Origin: JAEWSN01 sp942493335
GTDB lineage: Bacteria > Bacillota > Clostridia > DSM-8532
Direction: 5' to 3'
DNA: 64,000 nt
Assembly: GCA_942493335.1 (NCBI GenBank)
Contig: OW818693.1
Coordinates: 1,178,001-1,242,000 of the forward strand
Under the pieces are notes generated by a model. That model was not told where the DNA came from and did no database searches. It saw only the letters and a list, made by a program, of their open reading frames with translations. A program made the translations under genes and the position numbers. Numbering within the stretch: position 1 is the stretch's first letter; every line of letters begins with the position of its first letter. Positions 1 to 8,221 of this stretch are shown here, one piece after another.

Positions 1-291
1 GCCGAACCATTTCGCCGAAATGCCGGCAAGCGCGTGCCGCGTATCCGGTACCCGGATGACGGTCACATCCCCGATGATCTGGACGGGCTTGCTCGTCACA
101 AGACACGCTGCGCCGTTATCCACGGCCGACTGCGCATACAGGTGCCCATCCGTGCTGAAACCGTCGATGCAGACAAACAGGGTTCCCGGAAGCGCTTTCC
201 TTGAATCGTACGCCACCGAGCGGATCTCGAGATCCACCGTCCCCTGCGCCAATTCCCAGGACAAATCCACCAAAAGGTCACCAAGTCTCAT
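1..291 (-). CDS. murE: UDP-N-acetylmuramyl-tripeptide synthetase, N-terminal part (cut by window edge)
   Basis: The first 97 residues are visible and the rest lies beyond the left edge. They match the Mur ligase N-terminal (UDP-binding) domain, with the typical run VAYDSRKALPGTLFVCIDG near residues 26-44. MurE adds the third amino acid to UDP-MurNAc-dipeptide in the cytoplasm during peptidoglycan precursor synthesis. The ATG at 291 follows a good ribosome site (GAAGGAGG, 8 nt upstream). The gene lies 103 bp downstream of the penicillin-binding protein gene in the same direction, which is the usual order pbp-murE in a Firmicute division and wall cluster. MurF or MurD is less likely because of this position. 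Confidence 0.85.
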   Translation of the reverse strand, partial: MRLGDLLVDLSWELAQGTVDLEIRSVAYDSRKALPGTLFVCIDGFSTDGHLYAQSAVDNGAACLVTSKPVQIIGDVTVIRVPDTRHALAGISAKWFG

Positions 292-394
292 CTACATATC
301 CTCCTTCAATGTGCCGGGATGCCAAAGGCTGTTCCGGCTTTGGCCGGTCCGCACACGATGCCATCCATCACTGTACTGTATGGACCCGTTCATG

Positions 395-2653
395 TCAATC
401 CGCAACGGCTTGCTGGAACTGCACGCCGACCACTTCGCCTTTTTCGACAACCGTTGCCGCAACCGGTTCCTGGGCTGTCGCACTGCCGGATCCAATGATG
501 CGCAGATTCAACCCGATGCGCGCCAATGCGCTCTTCGCCTCATCCACGGTCCTGCCTGAGAGATTGGGCACGGTTGTTGTGACAGGCACCGGATCCTTGC
601 CGCTGTAAAGGTACACGACCGATCCCTGCGGCACGCTGCCGCCGATGGCTGGACTGGTCCGTGTCACAAGATCCGCAGGTTTCTGCCCTGTCGTTCCGTC
701 CATCGGGTTGAAACCATATTCCTTCAGACGGGTCTTTGCCGATTCGACGGATTCATCCATCACATCCGGAAGATAGAGTTCCTTGGCCATCTGCTCCTTG
801 TCCTTGTCCGAGTAGTCCCGTGCTTCCTTCTGATAGGAAAGGATCTGCTCCATCAACCGACCGGCCACCGGCGCCACGATCTTGCCGCCTCCGATGTCAC
901 CGGACACTTTGGTCTGGGGCCAATCCACTTCGATCAGCAGGCAGACCTTCGGGTTGTCGGCCGGCGCGAACGACATGAAGGAGACGATGTAGCGTCCCTC
1001 CGTCTCTGTCAGGGTTGTTTCGGATGTCCCGGTTTTCCCCGCCATCCGATATCCGCTGATATAGGCACTCTTGCCGGTTCCTTCGGAAACGACGCCCTCA
1101 AGGATGCTTCTCACGGTTTCCGAGGTCTGAGGGGAGATGACCTTCCGCACCACTTCCGGTTCGAATTTCTTGACAAGGATCCCATCCGAATCCGAAATCT
1201 GGCGGATGATGGTTGGCTTCATCAGGGATCCGCCGTTGGCGATGGCCGTGTAGGCCGTAATCATCTGAATGGGCGTCACCTGGAAGCGCTGGCCGAAGGC
1301 GGCGACCGCCATGTCGATTTCCATGGGCTTTTCGTGCCAGATGCTGTTCGATTCGCCTTCGATCTCGATGCCGGTCTGTTCCATCAGGCCAAACAGACGG
1401 GCAAAGTTGTAGAATCGTTCGATGCCGATCTGCAGGGACAGTTTCGTGAATACCGGATTGCAGGAATTATAGACCGCCTCGCGAAATGTTTCCGCACCAT
1501 GTCCGCTGACTTTCCAGCAATTGATGGGCTCCTCCGCGCCGGCCACCATGAACGGCGCGTCGACCACCTGGGTTTCCGGCGAGACCAGGCCCAATTCAAG
1601 GCCTGCGGCGGCCGTGATGGACTTGTAGGTCGAACCGGGTTCATAGGTGTCCATGACTGCCTTGTTACGGAACACGGTCGACCACAGGTAGTCATTGTTC
1701 GCGGTGTCATTGAACCCGATCCAGTTGCTTTCTCCCGTCCAACCGGCCGGTTGCCTGCCCGGTGCGTTCGGATCGAAATCCGGCAGGGAGGCCATTGCGA
1801 GCACTTCCCCGGTTGCCGGATCCATGGCGATGGCGGAGGCGCCATTTTTGACGTTCCATTGGGTGATGATGCCGGCCAGCGCTTTTTCCGTCATGTCCTG
1901 GATGGTCTCGTCGAGGGTCAGTGTGATGTCGTAGCCGTCCTTCGGTTCCAGGCGCATGGATGCGTCGAAACTCACCGGATTGCCTTTCGCGTCGACTTCA
2001 CTGAGAATACGACCGGCTTCGCCCTTCAGCACGCCATCTTCCTTTTTCTCGATGCCGAGAAGACCCTGATCGTCCGTTCCGGTGAATCCGATGACATGCG
2101 CGGCCAGACTTCCCTTTGGGTAGAATCGTTTCGAATCCGCATCCACGAACACGGATCCGATCTTGACGGTCTGAAGATACGCACGCACCGACGCGCCTTT
2201 TTCCTTGTCGATCTTCCTTGCGATGGTGGCGAATGATTCGGAAGAGGTGAGTTTGGCATAGACGTCGTCCCGCTTCATTCCGATGATTTTCGCAATCTCG
2301 TCCGCCATGGCCGGGATGACTTCCGGATTCTTCAGGGTTTCTTCCCGAAGCAGAATGGGGTTGACGGAGACCGTATCCACCTGTGCGCTGATGGCGAGGG
2401 CTTTGCCGTTCCGATCATAAATGCTTCCGCGCTTTGGTTTCACCTGCTGCTGGCGCGTCTGACCGACATAAGCCATACGCCCGTATTCATCGCCCTTGAC
2501 GAGCTGAAGCCAGGCAAGCCGACCGACAAGCGCCACGGCAAGCACGATGTATAAGGCGAGCAGCCATGTGGCGCGCCGCCGTACCTTCCGGTTGTTCTCC
2601 TGGGCCGTATCCTCGCGTTGCGGGACGATCCGCATTCCATCCCTTGCACTCAT
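395..2653 (-). CDS. Penicillin-binding protein, SpoVD/FtsI type, with two PASTA domains
   Basis: A class B transpeptidase of 752 residues that cross-links septal or spore peptidoglycan outside the membrane. There is one N-terminal membrane segment at about residues 28-48, then a dimerisation domain. The transpeptidase motifs are all present: STYK at 341-344 (catalytic Ser), SCN at 397-399 and KTG at 540-542. Two PASTA repeats close the protein (about 628-685 and 695-749), as in SpoVD and PBP2x. The start chosen is the ATG at 2653, which has GGAG 7 nt upstream and begins just before the basic stretch and membrane anchor. The frame is open to 2806, but that extra stretch has no ribosome site and coincides with a dispersed repeat. 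Its place between ftsL and murE supports a role in division or sporulation. Confidence 0.93.
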   Translation of the reverse strand: MSARDGMRIVPQREDTAQENNRKVRRRATWLLALYIVLAVALVGRLAWLQLVKGDEYGRMAYVGQTRQQQVKPKRGSIYDRNGKALAISAQVDTVSVNPILLREETLKNPEVIPAMADEIAKIIGMKRDDVYAKLTSSESFATIARKIDKEKGASVRAYLQTVKIGSVFVDADSKRFYPKGSLAAHVIGFTGTDDQGLLGIEKKEDGVLKGEAGRILSEVDAKGNPVSFDASMRLEPKDGYDITLTLDETIQDMTEKALAGIITQWNVKNGASAIAMDPATGEVLAMASLPDFDPNAPGRQPAGWTGESNWIGFNDTANNDYLWSTVFRNKAVMDTYEPGSTYKSITAAAGLELGLVSPETQVVDAPFMVAGAEEPINCWKVSGHGAETFREAVYNSCNPVFTKLSLQIGIERFYNFARLFGLMEQTGIEIEGESNSIWHEKPMEIDMAVAAFGQRFQVTPIQMITAYTAIANGGSLMKPTIIRQISDSDGILVKKFEPEVVRKVISPQTSETVRSILEGVVSEGTGKSAYISGYRMAGKTGTSETTLTETEGRYIVSFMSFAPADNPKVCLLIEVDWPQTKVSGDIGGGKIVAPVAGRLMEQILSYQKEARDYSDKDKEQMAKELYLPDVMDESVESAKTRLKEYGFNPMDGTTGQKPADLVTRTSPAIGGSVPQGSVVYLYSGKDPVPVTTTVPNLSGRTVDEAKSALARIGLNLRIIGSGSATAQEPVAATVVEKGEVVGVQFQQAVAD

Positions 2654-2687
2654 TCGTTCGCTCCTGCCGGTCTGTTGCGTCGGCCAA

Positions 2688-2750
2688 AAATTTGGCAAAG
2701 GCGTGTGCTTCCGGCCATCGTCCCACGGGCCGTGCCTGAAAAGACGCGTG
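2688..2750. repeat. Dispersed intergenic repeat, copy A
   Basis: This stretch of about 63 bp upstream of the pbp gene closely resembles 62534-62594. Shared blocks include GCAAAGG, CTTCCGGCCAT, GTCCCA and CTGAAAAGACGC, in the same order and nearly the same spacing. Copy A is the more degenerate one. It lies between ftsL and pbp, outside the coding sequence of either gene. Confidence 0.6.
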
Positions 2751-2926
2751 CGAGGGGATGCTGACCTGAAAATCGGAATAAAATGAAAGGGACATGAAAC
2801 CAACAAGCCCGGCCTGATGGATCCTGTCCCTGAAATGAACCATGGATTGCCTGTTTTCCGTATTGTACCCCGATGACCGGAAAAAGTCAGGTCTTGACTT
2901 TGCGGAATCGTTGAAAATCCTGTTTC

Positions 2927-3412
2927 CTACGGCATGATGGCGCCCAATGCATCCACCGCCCGGGTGAGGAGGCTCCGTTTCGGATCGGACACGGAATGGA
3001 TGTAGCCGGGGTCTGTCACAATGCTGTACTGGCTCTTCGGAACCCTTACCGGCACCACCTGGTTTGTGGAAGGTTCATGCATGCCGAAACGGTCCTCTGC
3101 GGCCGCACGGATCACATCCAGATTCAAGCCGGATTCGATCTCCACCTTCAGGATGCGTCCGCTCTCCCGCAATACGGAATAGTCGCGGTTCATCCTGCCC
3201 AATTGCAGATTCATTTCGGATACCATCCCGTAACGGTACAGGATGGTGAAGCAGAGGAAAAAGGCCATCATGATGCCGAAAACCAGGCTTTTCTTCGGGA
3301 AACCCACGGTGACGGTCTGCAAGGCGACGACAGTGCCCTTTTCACGGGGCATCGCCTGTCTGACCGCTGTCACTTCCTCTTCGATGCCGATCTGTCTGGC
3401 CAGTTCCGCCAT
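2927..3412 (-). CDS. ftsL: FtsL/DivIC-like cell division protein
   Basis: A small bitopic membrane protein: a cytoplasmic N-terminus of about 45 residues, one membrane segment (about residues 46-65, GIMMAFFLCFTILYRYG), then a heptad-like stretch and a short extracytoplasmic tail. This architecture and its place between rsmH and a septal PBP identify it as the FtsL-type partner of the FtsQLB divisome complex. The ATG at 3412 has GGGGTGA 6 nt upstream, giving 161 residues, a normal size. The frame stays open upstream through a 38-bp tandem array to a TTG at 4018, which has no ribosome site and would give 363 residues with a Lys/Arg/Glu-rich repetitive N-terminus. The short form is preferred, but the long form cannot be excluded. 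Confidence 0.75.
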   Translation of the reverse strand: MAELARQIGIEEEVTAVRQAMPREKGTVVALQTVTVGFPKKSLVFGIMMAFFLCFTILYRYGMVSEMNLQLGRMNRDYSVLRESGRILKVEIESGLNLDVIRAAAEDRFGMHEPSTNQVVPVRVPKSQYSIVTDPGYIHSVSDPKRSLLTRAVDALGAIMP

Positions 3413-3483
3413 GCTTTTCACCCCGCTTTCCCAATGTGCTTGCTTCCGACCTCCGCTGATCCCTTCAACCGGATGGGAAACAA

Positions 3484-3998
3484 GTCTTTCGTGCTTTTCC
3501 AGTTTCTTCTTTGTAAGGTCTTTCGTGCTTTCCTTCGGTTTTTCTTTCGTAAAGGGTCTTTCGTGCTTTCCTTCGGTTTTTCTTTCGTAAGAGGTCTTTC
3601 GTGCTTTCCTTCGGTTTTTCTTTCGTAAGAGGTCTTTCGTGCTTTCCTTCGGTTTTTCTTTCGTAAGGGGTCTTTCGTGTTTTCCTTCGGTTTTTCTTTC
3701 GTAAGGGGTCTTTCGTGTTTTCCTTCGGTTTTTCTTTCGTAAGGGGTCTTTCGTGTTTTCCTTCTGGTTTTTCTTTCGTAAGGGGTCTTTCGTGTTTTCC
3801 TTCGGTTTTTCTTTCGTAAGGGGTCTTTCGTGTTTTCCTTCGGTTTTTCTTTCGTAAGGGGTCTTTCGTGTTTTCCTTCGGTTTTTCTTTCGTAAGGGGT
3901 CTTTTGTGTTTTCCTTCGGTTTTTCTTTCGTAAGGGGTCTTTTGTGCTTCGCAATGTTTTTCTTGTGTATGGTTCTTTTGTGCTGTTGCAGCTTGTCT
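3484..3998. repeat. 38-bp tandem repeat array upstream of ftsL
   Basis: Eleven near-identical units begin at 3518, 3556, 3594, 3632, 3670, 3708, 3746, 3785, 3823, 3861 and 3899. All are 38 bp except the unit at 3746, which is 39 bp. Degenerate units flank them at 3484, 3937 and 3972. The plus-strand unit starts GTCTTTCGTG and contains CCTTCGG and TTTTTCTTTCG. Because 38 is not a multiple of three, each reading frame cycles through three peptide phases (period 38 residues). All three minus-strand frames stay open across the whole array. The unit is about 42% GC, clearly lower than the surrounding genes. Confidence 0.95.
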
Positions 3999-4083
3999 TT
4001 CGTTTTCGCTATGTCCAAAAGCTGTTTGTTTTGTCAGGTTCCATTCGTTTCTATCGCAACAGGCTTTCAACCCGTATGCTTCA

Positions 4084-5034
4084 TCATCTTGCCGGCAATT
4101 TTTCCGCAACCCTCAGTTTTGCGCTTCTCGCCCTGGGATTGTCCAGCAGTTCCTCCGCGGATGCTTCGAGGGGTTTCCGGGTCACCTGCGCCAGACTGGG
4201 TTTGAAACCGCAAGCACAGACCGGAAGGCCGGGAGGACAGGTGCATCCGTCCACGCGTCTCAGAATGCTGCGTTTGACGATTCGATCCTCCAAAGAGTGA
4301 AAGGTGATGACGGCAAGCCTTCCGCCTGGCGCCAGAAGTTCGGCCGCCTCGTCGAGTGCTTTCTCCAGCACATCCAGTTCCCGGTTGACTGCAATGCGGA
4401 TGGCCTGAAAGGAACGTTTCGCCGGATGCGGCCCGTCGCGCCTCGCTGCAGCAGGAACAGCCGCCTTGATGATTTCCACCAGCCTTCCGGTGGTTTCGAT
4501 CGGGTGGTCCGCCCGTTCCTTGACAATGAAGGAAGCGATGCGGGATGCCCATTTTTCCTCTCCATATTCCCGGAGGATGCGGGCCAGTTCGGGATGGGTC
4601 CATTGATTGACGACATCGCGTGCCGTGAGATTGTTGCGCCTGTCCATCCGCATGTCCAACGGTGCGTCCTGCTGGTAGCTGAACCCACGCTCGCCTTCAT
4701 CCAATTGATGCGAGGATACGCCCAGATCCATCAGGATCCCATCGACTGTCTCAATCCCTTTATCTTTCAGTACTTCCCTGATTTTTTCAAAGTTCGTCCT
4801 GCATATCGCAAATGCCGCTTCCGTTTCAACCGCTTCTAGCCGTTGTGTAGCAGCCATGATGGCATTTTCGTCCTGGTCGATGCCGATCAGAAGCCCCCCC
4901 GCGCCCAAACGCTTCAGGATTTCCACCGAATGTCCCGCTCCACCCAGCGTCATGTCGACGTAGATTCCATCCGGCCTGATGGCCAGATTCCGGATGCAGG
5001 ATTCCAGCATGATGGGCTTGTGTTCGAATTCCAT
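4084..5034 (-). CDS. rsmH: 16S rRNA (cytosine1402-N4)-methyltransferase
   Basis: RsmH (MraW) methylates N4 of C1402 in the decoding centre of 16S rRNA using S-adenosylmethionine. The 316-residue length is normal. Family hallmarks are the N-terminal HKPIMLES, the SAM-binding MTLGGAGHS near residue 28 with GIDQDENA after it, LMDLGVSSHQLDEGERGFS in the middle, and FHSLEDRIVK towards the C-terminus. The ATG at 5034 has GGAG 7 nt upstream. It is the second gene of the mraZ-led transcript, 43 bp after mraZ. Its end is followed by the 38-bp repeat array instead of directly by ftsL. Confidence 0.96.
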   Translation of the reverse strand: MEFEHKPIMLESCIRNLAIRPDGIYVDMTLGGAGHSVEILKRLGAGGLLIGIDQDENAIMAATQRLEAVETEAAFAICRTNFEKIREVLKDKGIETVDGILMDLGVSSHQLDEGERGFSYQQDAPLDMRMDRRNNLTARDVVNQWTHPELARILREYGEEKWASRIASFIVKERADHPIETTGRLVEIIKAAVPAAARRDGPHPAKRSFQAIRIAVNRELDVLEKALDEAAELLAPGGRLAVITFHSLEDRIVKRSILRRVDGCTCPPGLPVCACGFKPSLAQVTRKPLEASAEELLDNPRARSAKLRVAEKLPAR

Positions 5035-5077
5035 TCATTTCTCCGTGCCCGCTGTCCGCAGACCGACCGGGTCTGGT

Positions 5078-5500
5078 TCAGGTGGATCGTTTCCTGGCCT
5101 GGAGCTTTTCATACGTTTCATCGTCGTCGTCATCCGGAACCTGATCCGGCGCCCAGACTTCGATTCCCGCACCCACCCCGATGAAGGTCACGTCCCGGAT
5201 CAGTCCGATCCGGTCCTTTTGCTTCTGGGGGATCACGATGCGTCCCTGGCTGTCGGGCTCGCACACCGTTGCTTCCTTGGAGTAAAAACGGATCTTCGTC
5301 CGGTTCTCCTCATCGTCGGTCGGCAGTTCGAGCAGGTTGTTGTAGAAGATCTCCCATTTGTCGAGGGGCCAGATGAAGAGGCATCGTTTTTCCGGGCTCC
5401 GGTTCAGGACGAACCGTTCTCCCAGGGTCGAACGATAGGCTGCGGGAATGAATACACGGTTCTTGCTATCCATGGCATGTGTGTAGCTGCCTATCAGCAA
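5078..5500 (-). CDS. mraZ: Transcriptional regulator MraZ
   Basis: MraZ is a double AbrB-fold DNA-binding protein that controls its own division and wall gene cluster. This 140-residue protein has both half-domains: LIGSYTHAMDSKNRVFIPA at the start and EPDSQGRIVIPQ near residues 80-91. The C-terminus is acidic (DDDDDE near residue 126) and longer than usual. The start is taken as the TTG at 5500, because the family begins M-x-x-G-x-Y and this fits only if TTG is used; GGAGG lies 12 nt upstream and GGTGA nearer. The ATG at 5473 would cut off the conserved N-terminus. Three repeated boxes between promoter and start are probably its operator. Confidence 0.95.
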   Translation of the reverse strand: MLIGSYTHAMDSKNRVFIPAAYRSTLGERFVLNRSPEKRCLFIWPLDKWEIFYNNLLELPTDDEENRTKIRFYSKEATVCEPDSQGRIVIPQKQKDRIGLIRDVTFIGVGAGIEVWAPDQVPDDDDDETYEKLQARKRST

Positions 5501-5513
5501 GATCCGTCACCCC

Positions 5514-5563
5514 CTCCACTTTGCTCCACTTCTATTGCATTTCTATTGCTTTGAGCCCCACTT
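5514..5563 (-). promoter_or_regulatory. Probable MraZ operator (three AAGTGGRG boxes)
   Basis: On the minus strand AAGTGGAG occurs at 5521-5514 and 5531-5524, exactly 10 bp apart, and AAGTGGGG at 5563-5556, 32 bp further upstream. The boxes therefore sit on one helix face. MraZ proteins are known to bind direct repeats of short GTGG/TGGG-type boxes spaced by one helical turn upstream of mraZ. The first box overlaps the mraZ ribosome site, so binding would block both transcription and initiation. An 11-nt direct repeat (GCAATAGAAAT / GCAATAGAAGT) lies between the boxes. Confidence 0.7.
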
Positions 5564-5570
5564 CACTGAC

Positions 5571-5599
5571 ATTCTACTGCACGATTCCTACCACGTCAA
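5571..5599 (-). promoter_or_regulatory. mraZ cluster promoter
   Basis: TTGACG (5599-5594) and TAGAAT (5576-5571) are separated by 17 bp on the minus strand, a good vegetative promoter. Initiation would fall just upstream of the three MraZ boxes. It lies directly after the terminator of the rodA operon, so the division cluster is its own transcript. Confidence 0.75.
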
Positions 5600-5624
5600 T
5601 GTTTTCAGACGCTGGAAAAGACAG

Positions 5625-5657
5625 AAAAAAACAGGGCTGGAATCGCTTCCCGCCCTG
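5625..5657 (-). terminator. Rho-independent terminator after rodA
   Basis: The minus strand reads CAGGGC-G-GGAA-GCGA-TTCC-A-GCCCTG followed by seven Ts. The hairpin ends the peptidase-lgt-rodA transcript. The 335 bp between rodA and mraZ otherwise hold the mraZ promoter and operator, and a pair of ATAACAACAT direct repeats 20 bp apart near 5676-5703. Confidence 0.85.
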
Positions 5658-5835
5658 ATATGTAGAGAATTATGTTGTTATCGACACAAGATGTTGTTAT
5701 ATGTCGGAAAATTGGCACAAGATGCGTCTGGTTTACAAACTCACGTTCGTTTTAGCATTTTTCTTCTTGTCTGAAGCGAATCCGTTGTCATGAAATTGTA
5801 ATATTCAAGACCGCCACATTTCCCCACATTCGTGT

Positions 5836-6966
5836 TCATGCCTGATACAGGACCGGTTTTCGTCGCATCGAGATCCCGATCAGAATTCCGACCGCCACAT
5901 CGTTCGCGATCAGCGAAGAGCCGCCCGAGCTCATGAATGGAAGTGGAATCCCCGTGACCGGCATGAGACCAAGGTTCATGCCGACATTCTCCAGAAAATG
6001 GGCCAACAGAATGGAAGAAAGGCCAACCATGACGTAGGCCCCGAACCTGTCCCGCGCAAAAGCCGCCACATAAATGCAACGCAGGATCAGCAGGGCGAAA
6101 AGAACCACTGTCAGCACACTGCCGTAGAATCCGAGCTTTTCACCCAATGCCGAGAAGAACATATCCGTCTGCCGCTCCGGAACCCAATTCGCAGCATAGT
6201 CCCTGGACAAGTCAACCGTGTCCTGACCGGATCCGATGGCACGAATGGCCATCCGCACCTGGTAGGCGGCATCTTTGGAATACGCCGCCGGATTCACGAA
6301 GGAAAGCAGACGGTTCAGCTGATATGGCGACAATACCTTGGGCAGCACGAAAACCCATACCGGGATGGCCGCGGCGGCCGTGATCAGAAGGCCGGCCACA
6401 ATGAAGCGGTACTTGAAGCCCCAGACGAAAAGCATGCAAAGCAGTACGAAAATGCAAACCATGGCCGTCCCGAAATCAGGCTGGCGGAGAATGAGAAGGA
6501 TGGGCAGCAGGCTGAATCCCGCCAGCATCAGGTAGTTGGACAGGGTATTCTTGTCCCGGACGCGTTCAAAGAAAAAGGCACTCACCAATACCATGGAGAT
6601 TTTGGCAAGTTCAGAGGGTTGCAGGGAAAAAGACCCGATGTACAACCAGCCGCTCATCCCTTTTTCTTCAAGGCCGTGGCCGATGAACAGGACCAGAACC
6701 AGCATGACAGTCGTGGCGGCATAAGCAATGAAGCCCAGGACACGAAAGTCCTTGTAGTCGAAAAACATCAGGATCACCATGGCGACCAGGCCAATCCCCG
6801 CCGCCATGACCTGTTTGTAAAACAATCCGGGATCATTCCTGCCCTGGACGGACAGGCTCTGCAGAACCAGCAGGCCAATGGCATGCAGGGCAAGCACGAT
6901 CAGGAGCATGAACCAATCCATGCTCCTGAAAGGGTTCGGTCCTTGCTTGTGTTCCACCGAAACCAT
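5836..6966 (-). CDS. rodA: SEDS peptidoglycan polymerase, RodA type
   Basis: A polytopic membrane glycosyltransferase that polymerises lipid II together with a class B PBP. At 376 residues it shows about ten hydrophobic segments and the SEDS signatures SLQPSELAKI (about 120-130), RQPDFGTA (about 165), and the C-terminal TGIPLPFMSSGGSS. RodA is preferred over FtsW/SpoVE because of that last motif and the linkage to lgt, but separating the paralogues needs a tree. The ATG at 6966 follows GGAG, and the gene starts 3 bp after the lgt stop, so the two are cotranslated. It is the last gene of its operon. Confidence 0.88.
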   Translation of the reverse strand: MVSVEHKQGPNPFRSMDWFMLLIVLALHAIGLLVLQSLSVQGRNDPGLFYKQVMAAGIGLVAMVILMFFDYKDFRVLGFIAYAATTVMLVLVLFIGHGLEEKGMSGWLYIGSFSLQPSELAKISMVLVSAFFFERVRDKNTLSNYLMLAGFSLLPILLILRQPDFGTAMVCIFVLLCMLFVWGFKYRFIVAGLLITAAAAIPVWVFVLPKVLSPYQLNRLLSFVNPAAYSKDAAYQVRMAIRAIGSGQDTVDLSRDYAANWVPERQTDMFFSALGEKLGFYGSVLTVVLFALLILRCIYVAAFARDRFGAYVMVGLSSILLAHFLENVGMNLGLMPVTGIPLPFMSSGGSSLIANDVAVGILIGISMRRKPVLYQA

Positions 6967-6969
6967 GCC

Positions 6970-8139
6970 TTACGCTCCGTCCCCGCCGCGTTTGACGGCG
7001 TCGGTTTCCGCCAGCAGGGCGTCTTTAGCTTCCGTTTTCTTTTCGGTCTCAACATCAGTTGCGGCTGTATCCGTTTCCTTTTCAGTTTCAACATCAGTTG
7101 CGGGTGTATCCGCTTCCGTTTCCTTTTCATTCTTCAATACGGCAGCATCCACCTCGGCCTCCGCCCTGCTCACCGTTTCGATCTCCTGTTCCCGCAGATT
7201 CCGCAATACTTGTCCATATGCGCTATGTCCCGCCACGTCGGATTCGAACGGCGCCGTTTCCGGAACCTCCGTGGAAACTGCCAGATCCGCACGGTCAGCA
7301 ACAGCCGCGGAAATCGGCACCCATGGTGAATCCGTGGTACGCCCCCTCAGAATGAAAAGGAGGATGCCGACAGCTGCGATGATCCCAGCGGCAATCATGT
7401 TCGCCCGCAGGGTCGAGTCACCTGCCGAAAAGACATCGGTCCGGATGAATTCCATGCCGAAGCGGCCGATGCTGTACAGGAACAGATAGGCGGCGAAAAC
7501 CTGTCCCCTCTTCATGCTCCTGGGACGGAACTTCATGAGGATGGCGAATACGACAAGGTTCCAGAGTGCCTCATACAGGAATGTCGGGTGAACCGGCAGG
7601 TTGCCGTCCACACCCGGGTTCGGGTATGCCTGGATGAGGCTGCCGGTCATCCCCCACGGCAAGGTGGTGTTCCCGCCGTACAACTCCTGATTGAAGAAAT
7701 TGCCGAACCGTCCGATGGCTTGTGCCAACGGCAGGTATACGCAGGCAAAGTCGACCCATTCCCACATCTTGTATTTTCGCACCCGGCAGAAGACATATAC
7801 CGTCAGCACAGCGCCGAATACCGCGCCATAGATGGTGATGCCACCCTCCCAGATACGGAACATGCCGAGCAAATCATCCTTGAACGAATCCCATTCCACC
7901 AGGACGAAGTACAGTCTGGCAAATAGGACGGACACCGGAAGGGCGAACATGAACATGTCGACCATGCTGTCCGGCGCAATGCCGTATCTGGGTGCGTGAC
8001 GCAGGGAATACAGCAGGGTGGAGAAGATGGCCAGGGATAGCATGATGCCGTACCAGCGCACGGTAAATGGTCCAAAGGCGAAAGCGACGGGATCGATCAT
8101 CCATTTGATCCCCAAACCGGGAAATGCGATAAAATTCAT
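6970..8139 (-). CDS. lgt: Prolipoprotein diacylglyceryl transferase with long C-terminal tail
   Basis: Lgt transfers diacylglycerol from phosphatidylglycerol to the lipobox cysteine of prolipoproteins in the membrane. The enzyme core fills residues 1 to about 275, with the signature GRFGNFFNQELYGG near residue 140, FRIWEGGITIYG upstream and several membrane segments. Beyond the core there is an unusual tail of about 110 residues that is Glu/Thr/Ala-rich and contains a 13-residue tandem repeat (TDVETEK and TAATD blocks, 39-bp DNA unit around 7036-7113). The tail has no membrane segment and is expected to be cytoplasmic and disordered. The gene lies between two M16 peptidase genes and rodA. Confidence 0.93.
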   Translation of the reverse strand: MNFIAFPGLGIKWMIDPVAFAFGPFTVRWYGIMLSLAIFSTLLYSLRHAPRYGIAPDSMVDMFMFALPVSVLFARLYFVLVEWDSFKDDLLGMFRIWEGGITIYGAVFGAVLTVYVFCRVRKYKMWEWVDFACVYLPLAQAIGRFGNFFNQELYGGNTTLPWGMTGSLIQAYPNPGVDGNLPVHPTFLYEALWNLVVFAILMKFRPRSMKRGQVFAAYLFLYSIGRFGMEFIRTDVFSAGDSTLRANMIAAGIIAAVGILLFILRGRTTDSPWVPISAAVADRADLAVSTEVPETAPFESDVAGHSAYGQVLRNLREQEIETVSRAEAEVDAAVLKNEKETEADTPATDVETEKETDTAATDVETEKKTEAKDALLAETDAVKRGGDGA

Positions 8140-8221
8140 GGGCGGAATCCTCCTGTGGCGCGCTGTATTGCAGCATCATTTTCCCGCACCCTTGCCCGGC
8201 CGGGCGAAAGATGCACCATTG

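Noticed and set aside
3484..3998. CRISPR array
   Set aside because: The 38-bp units are contiguous without spacers and no cas gene is in the window.
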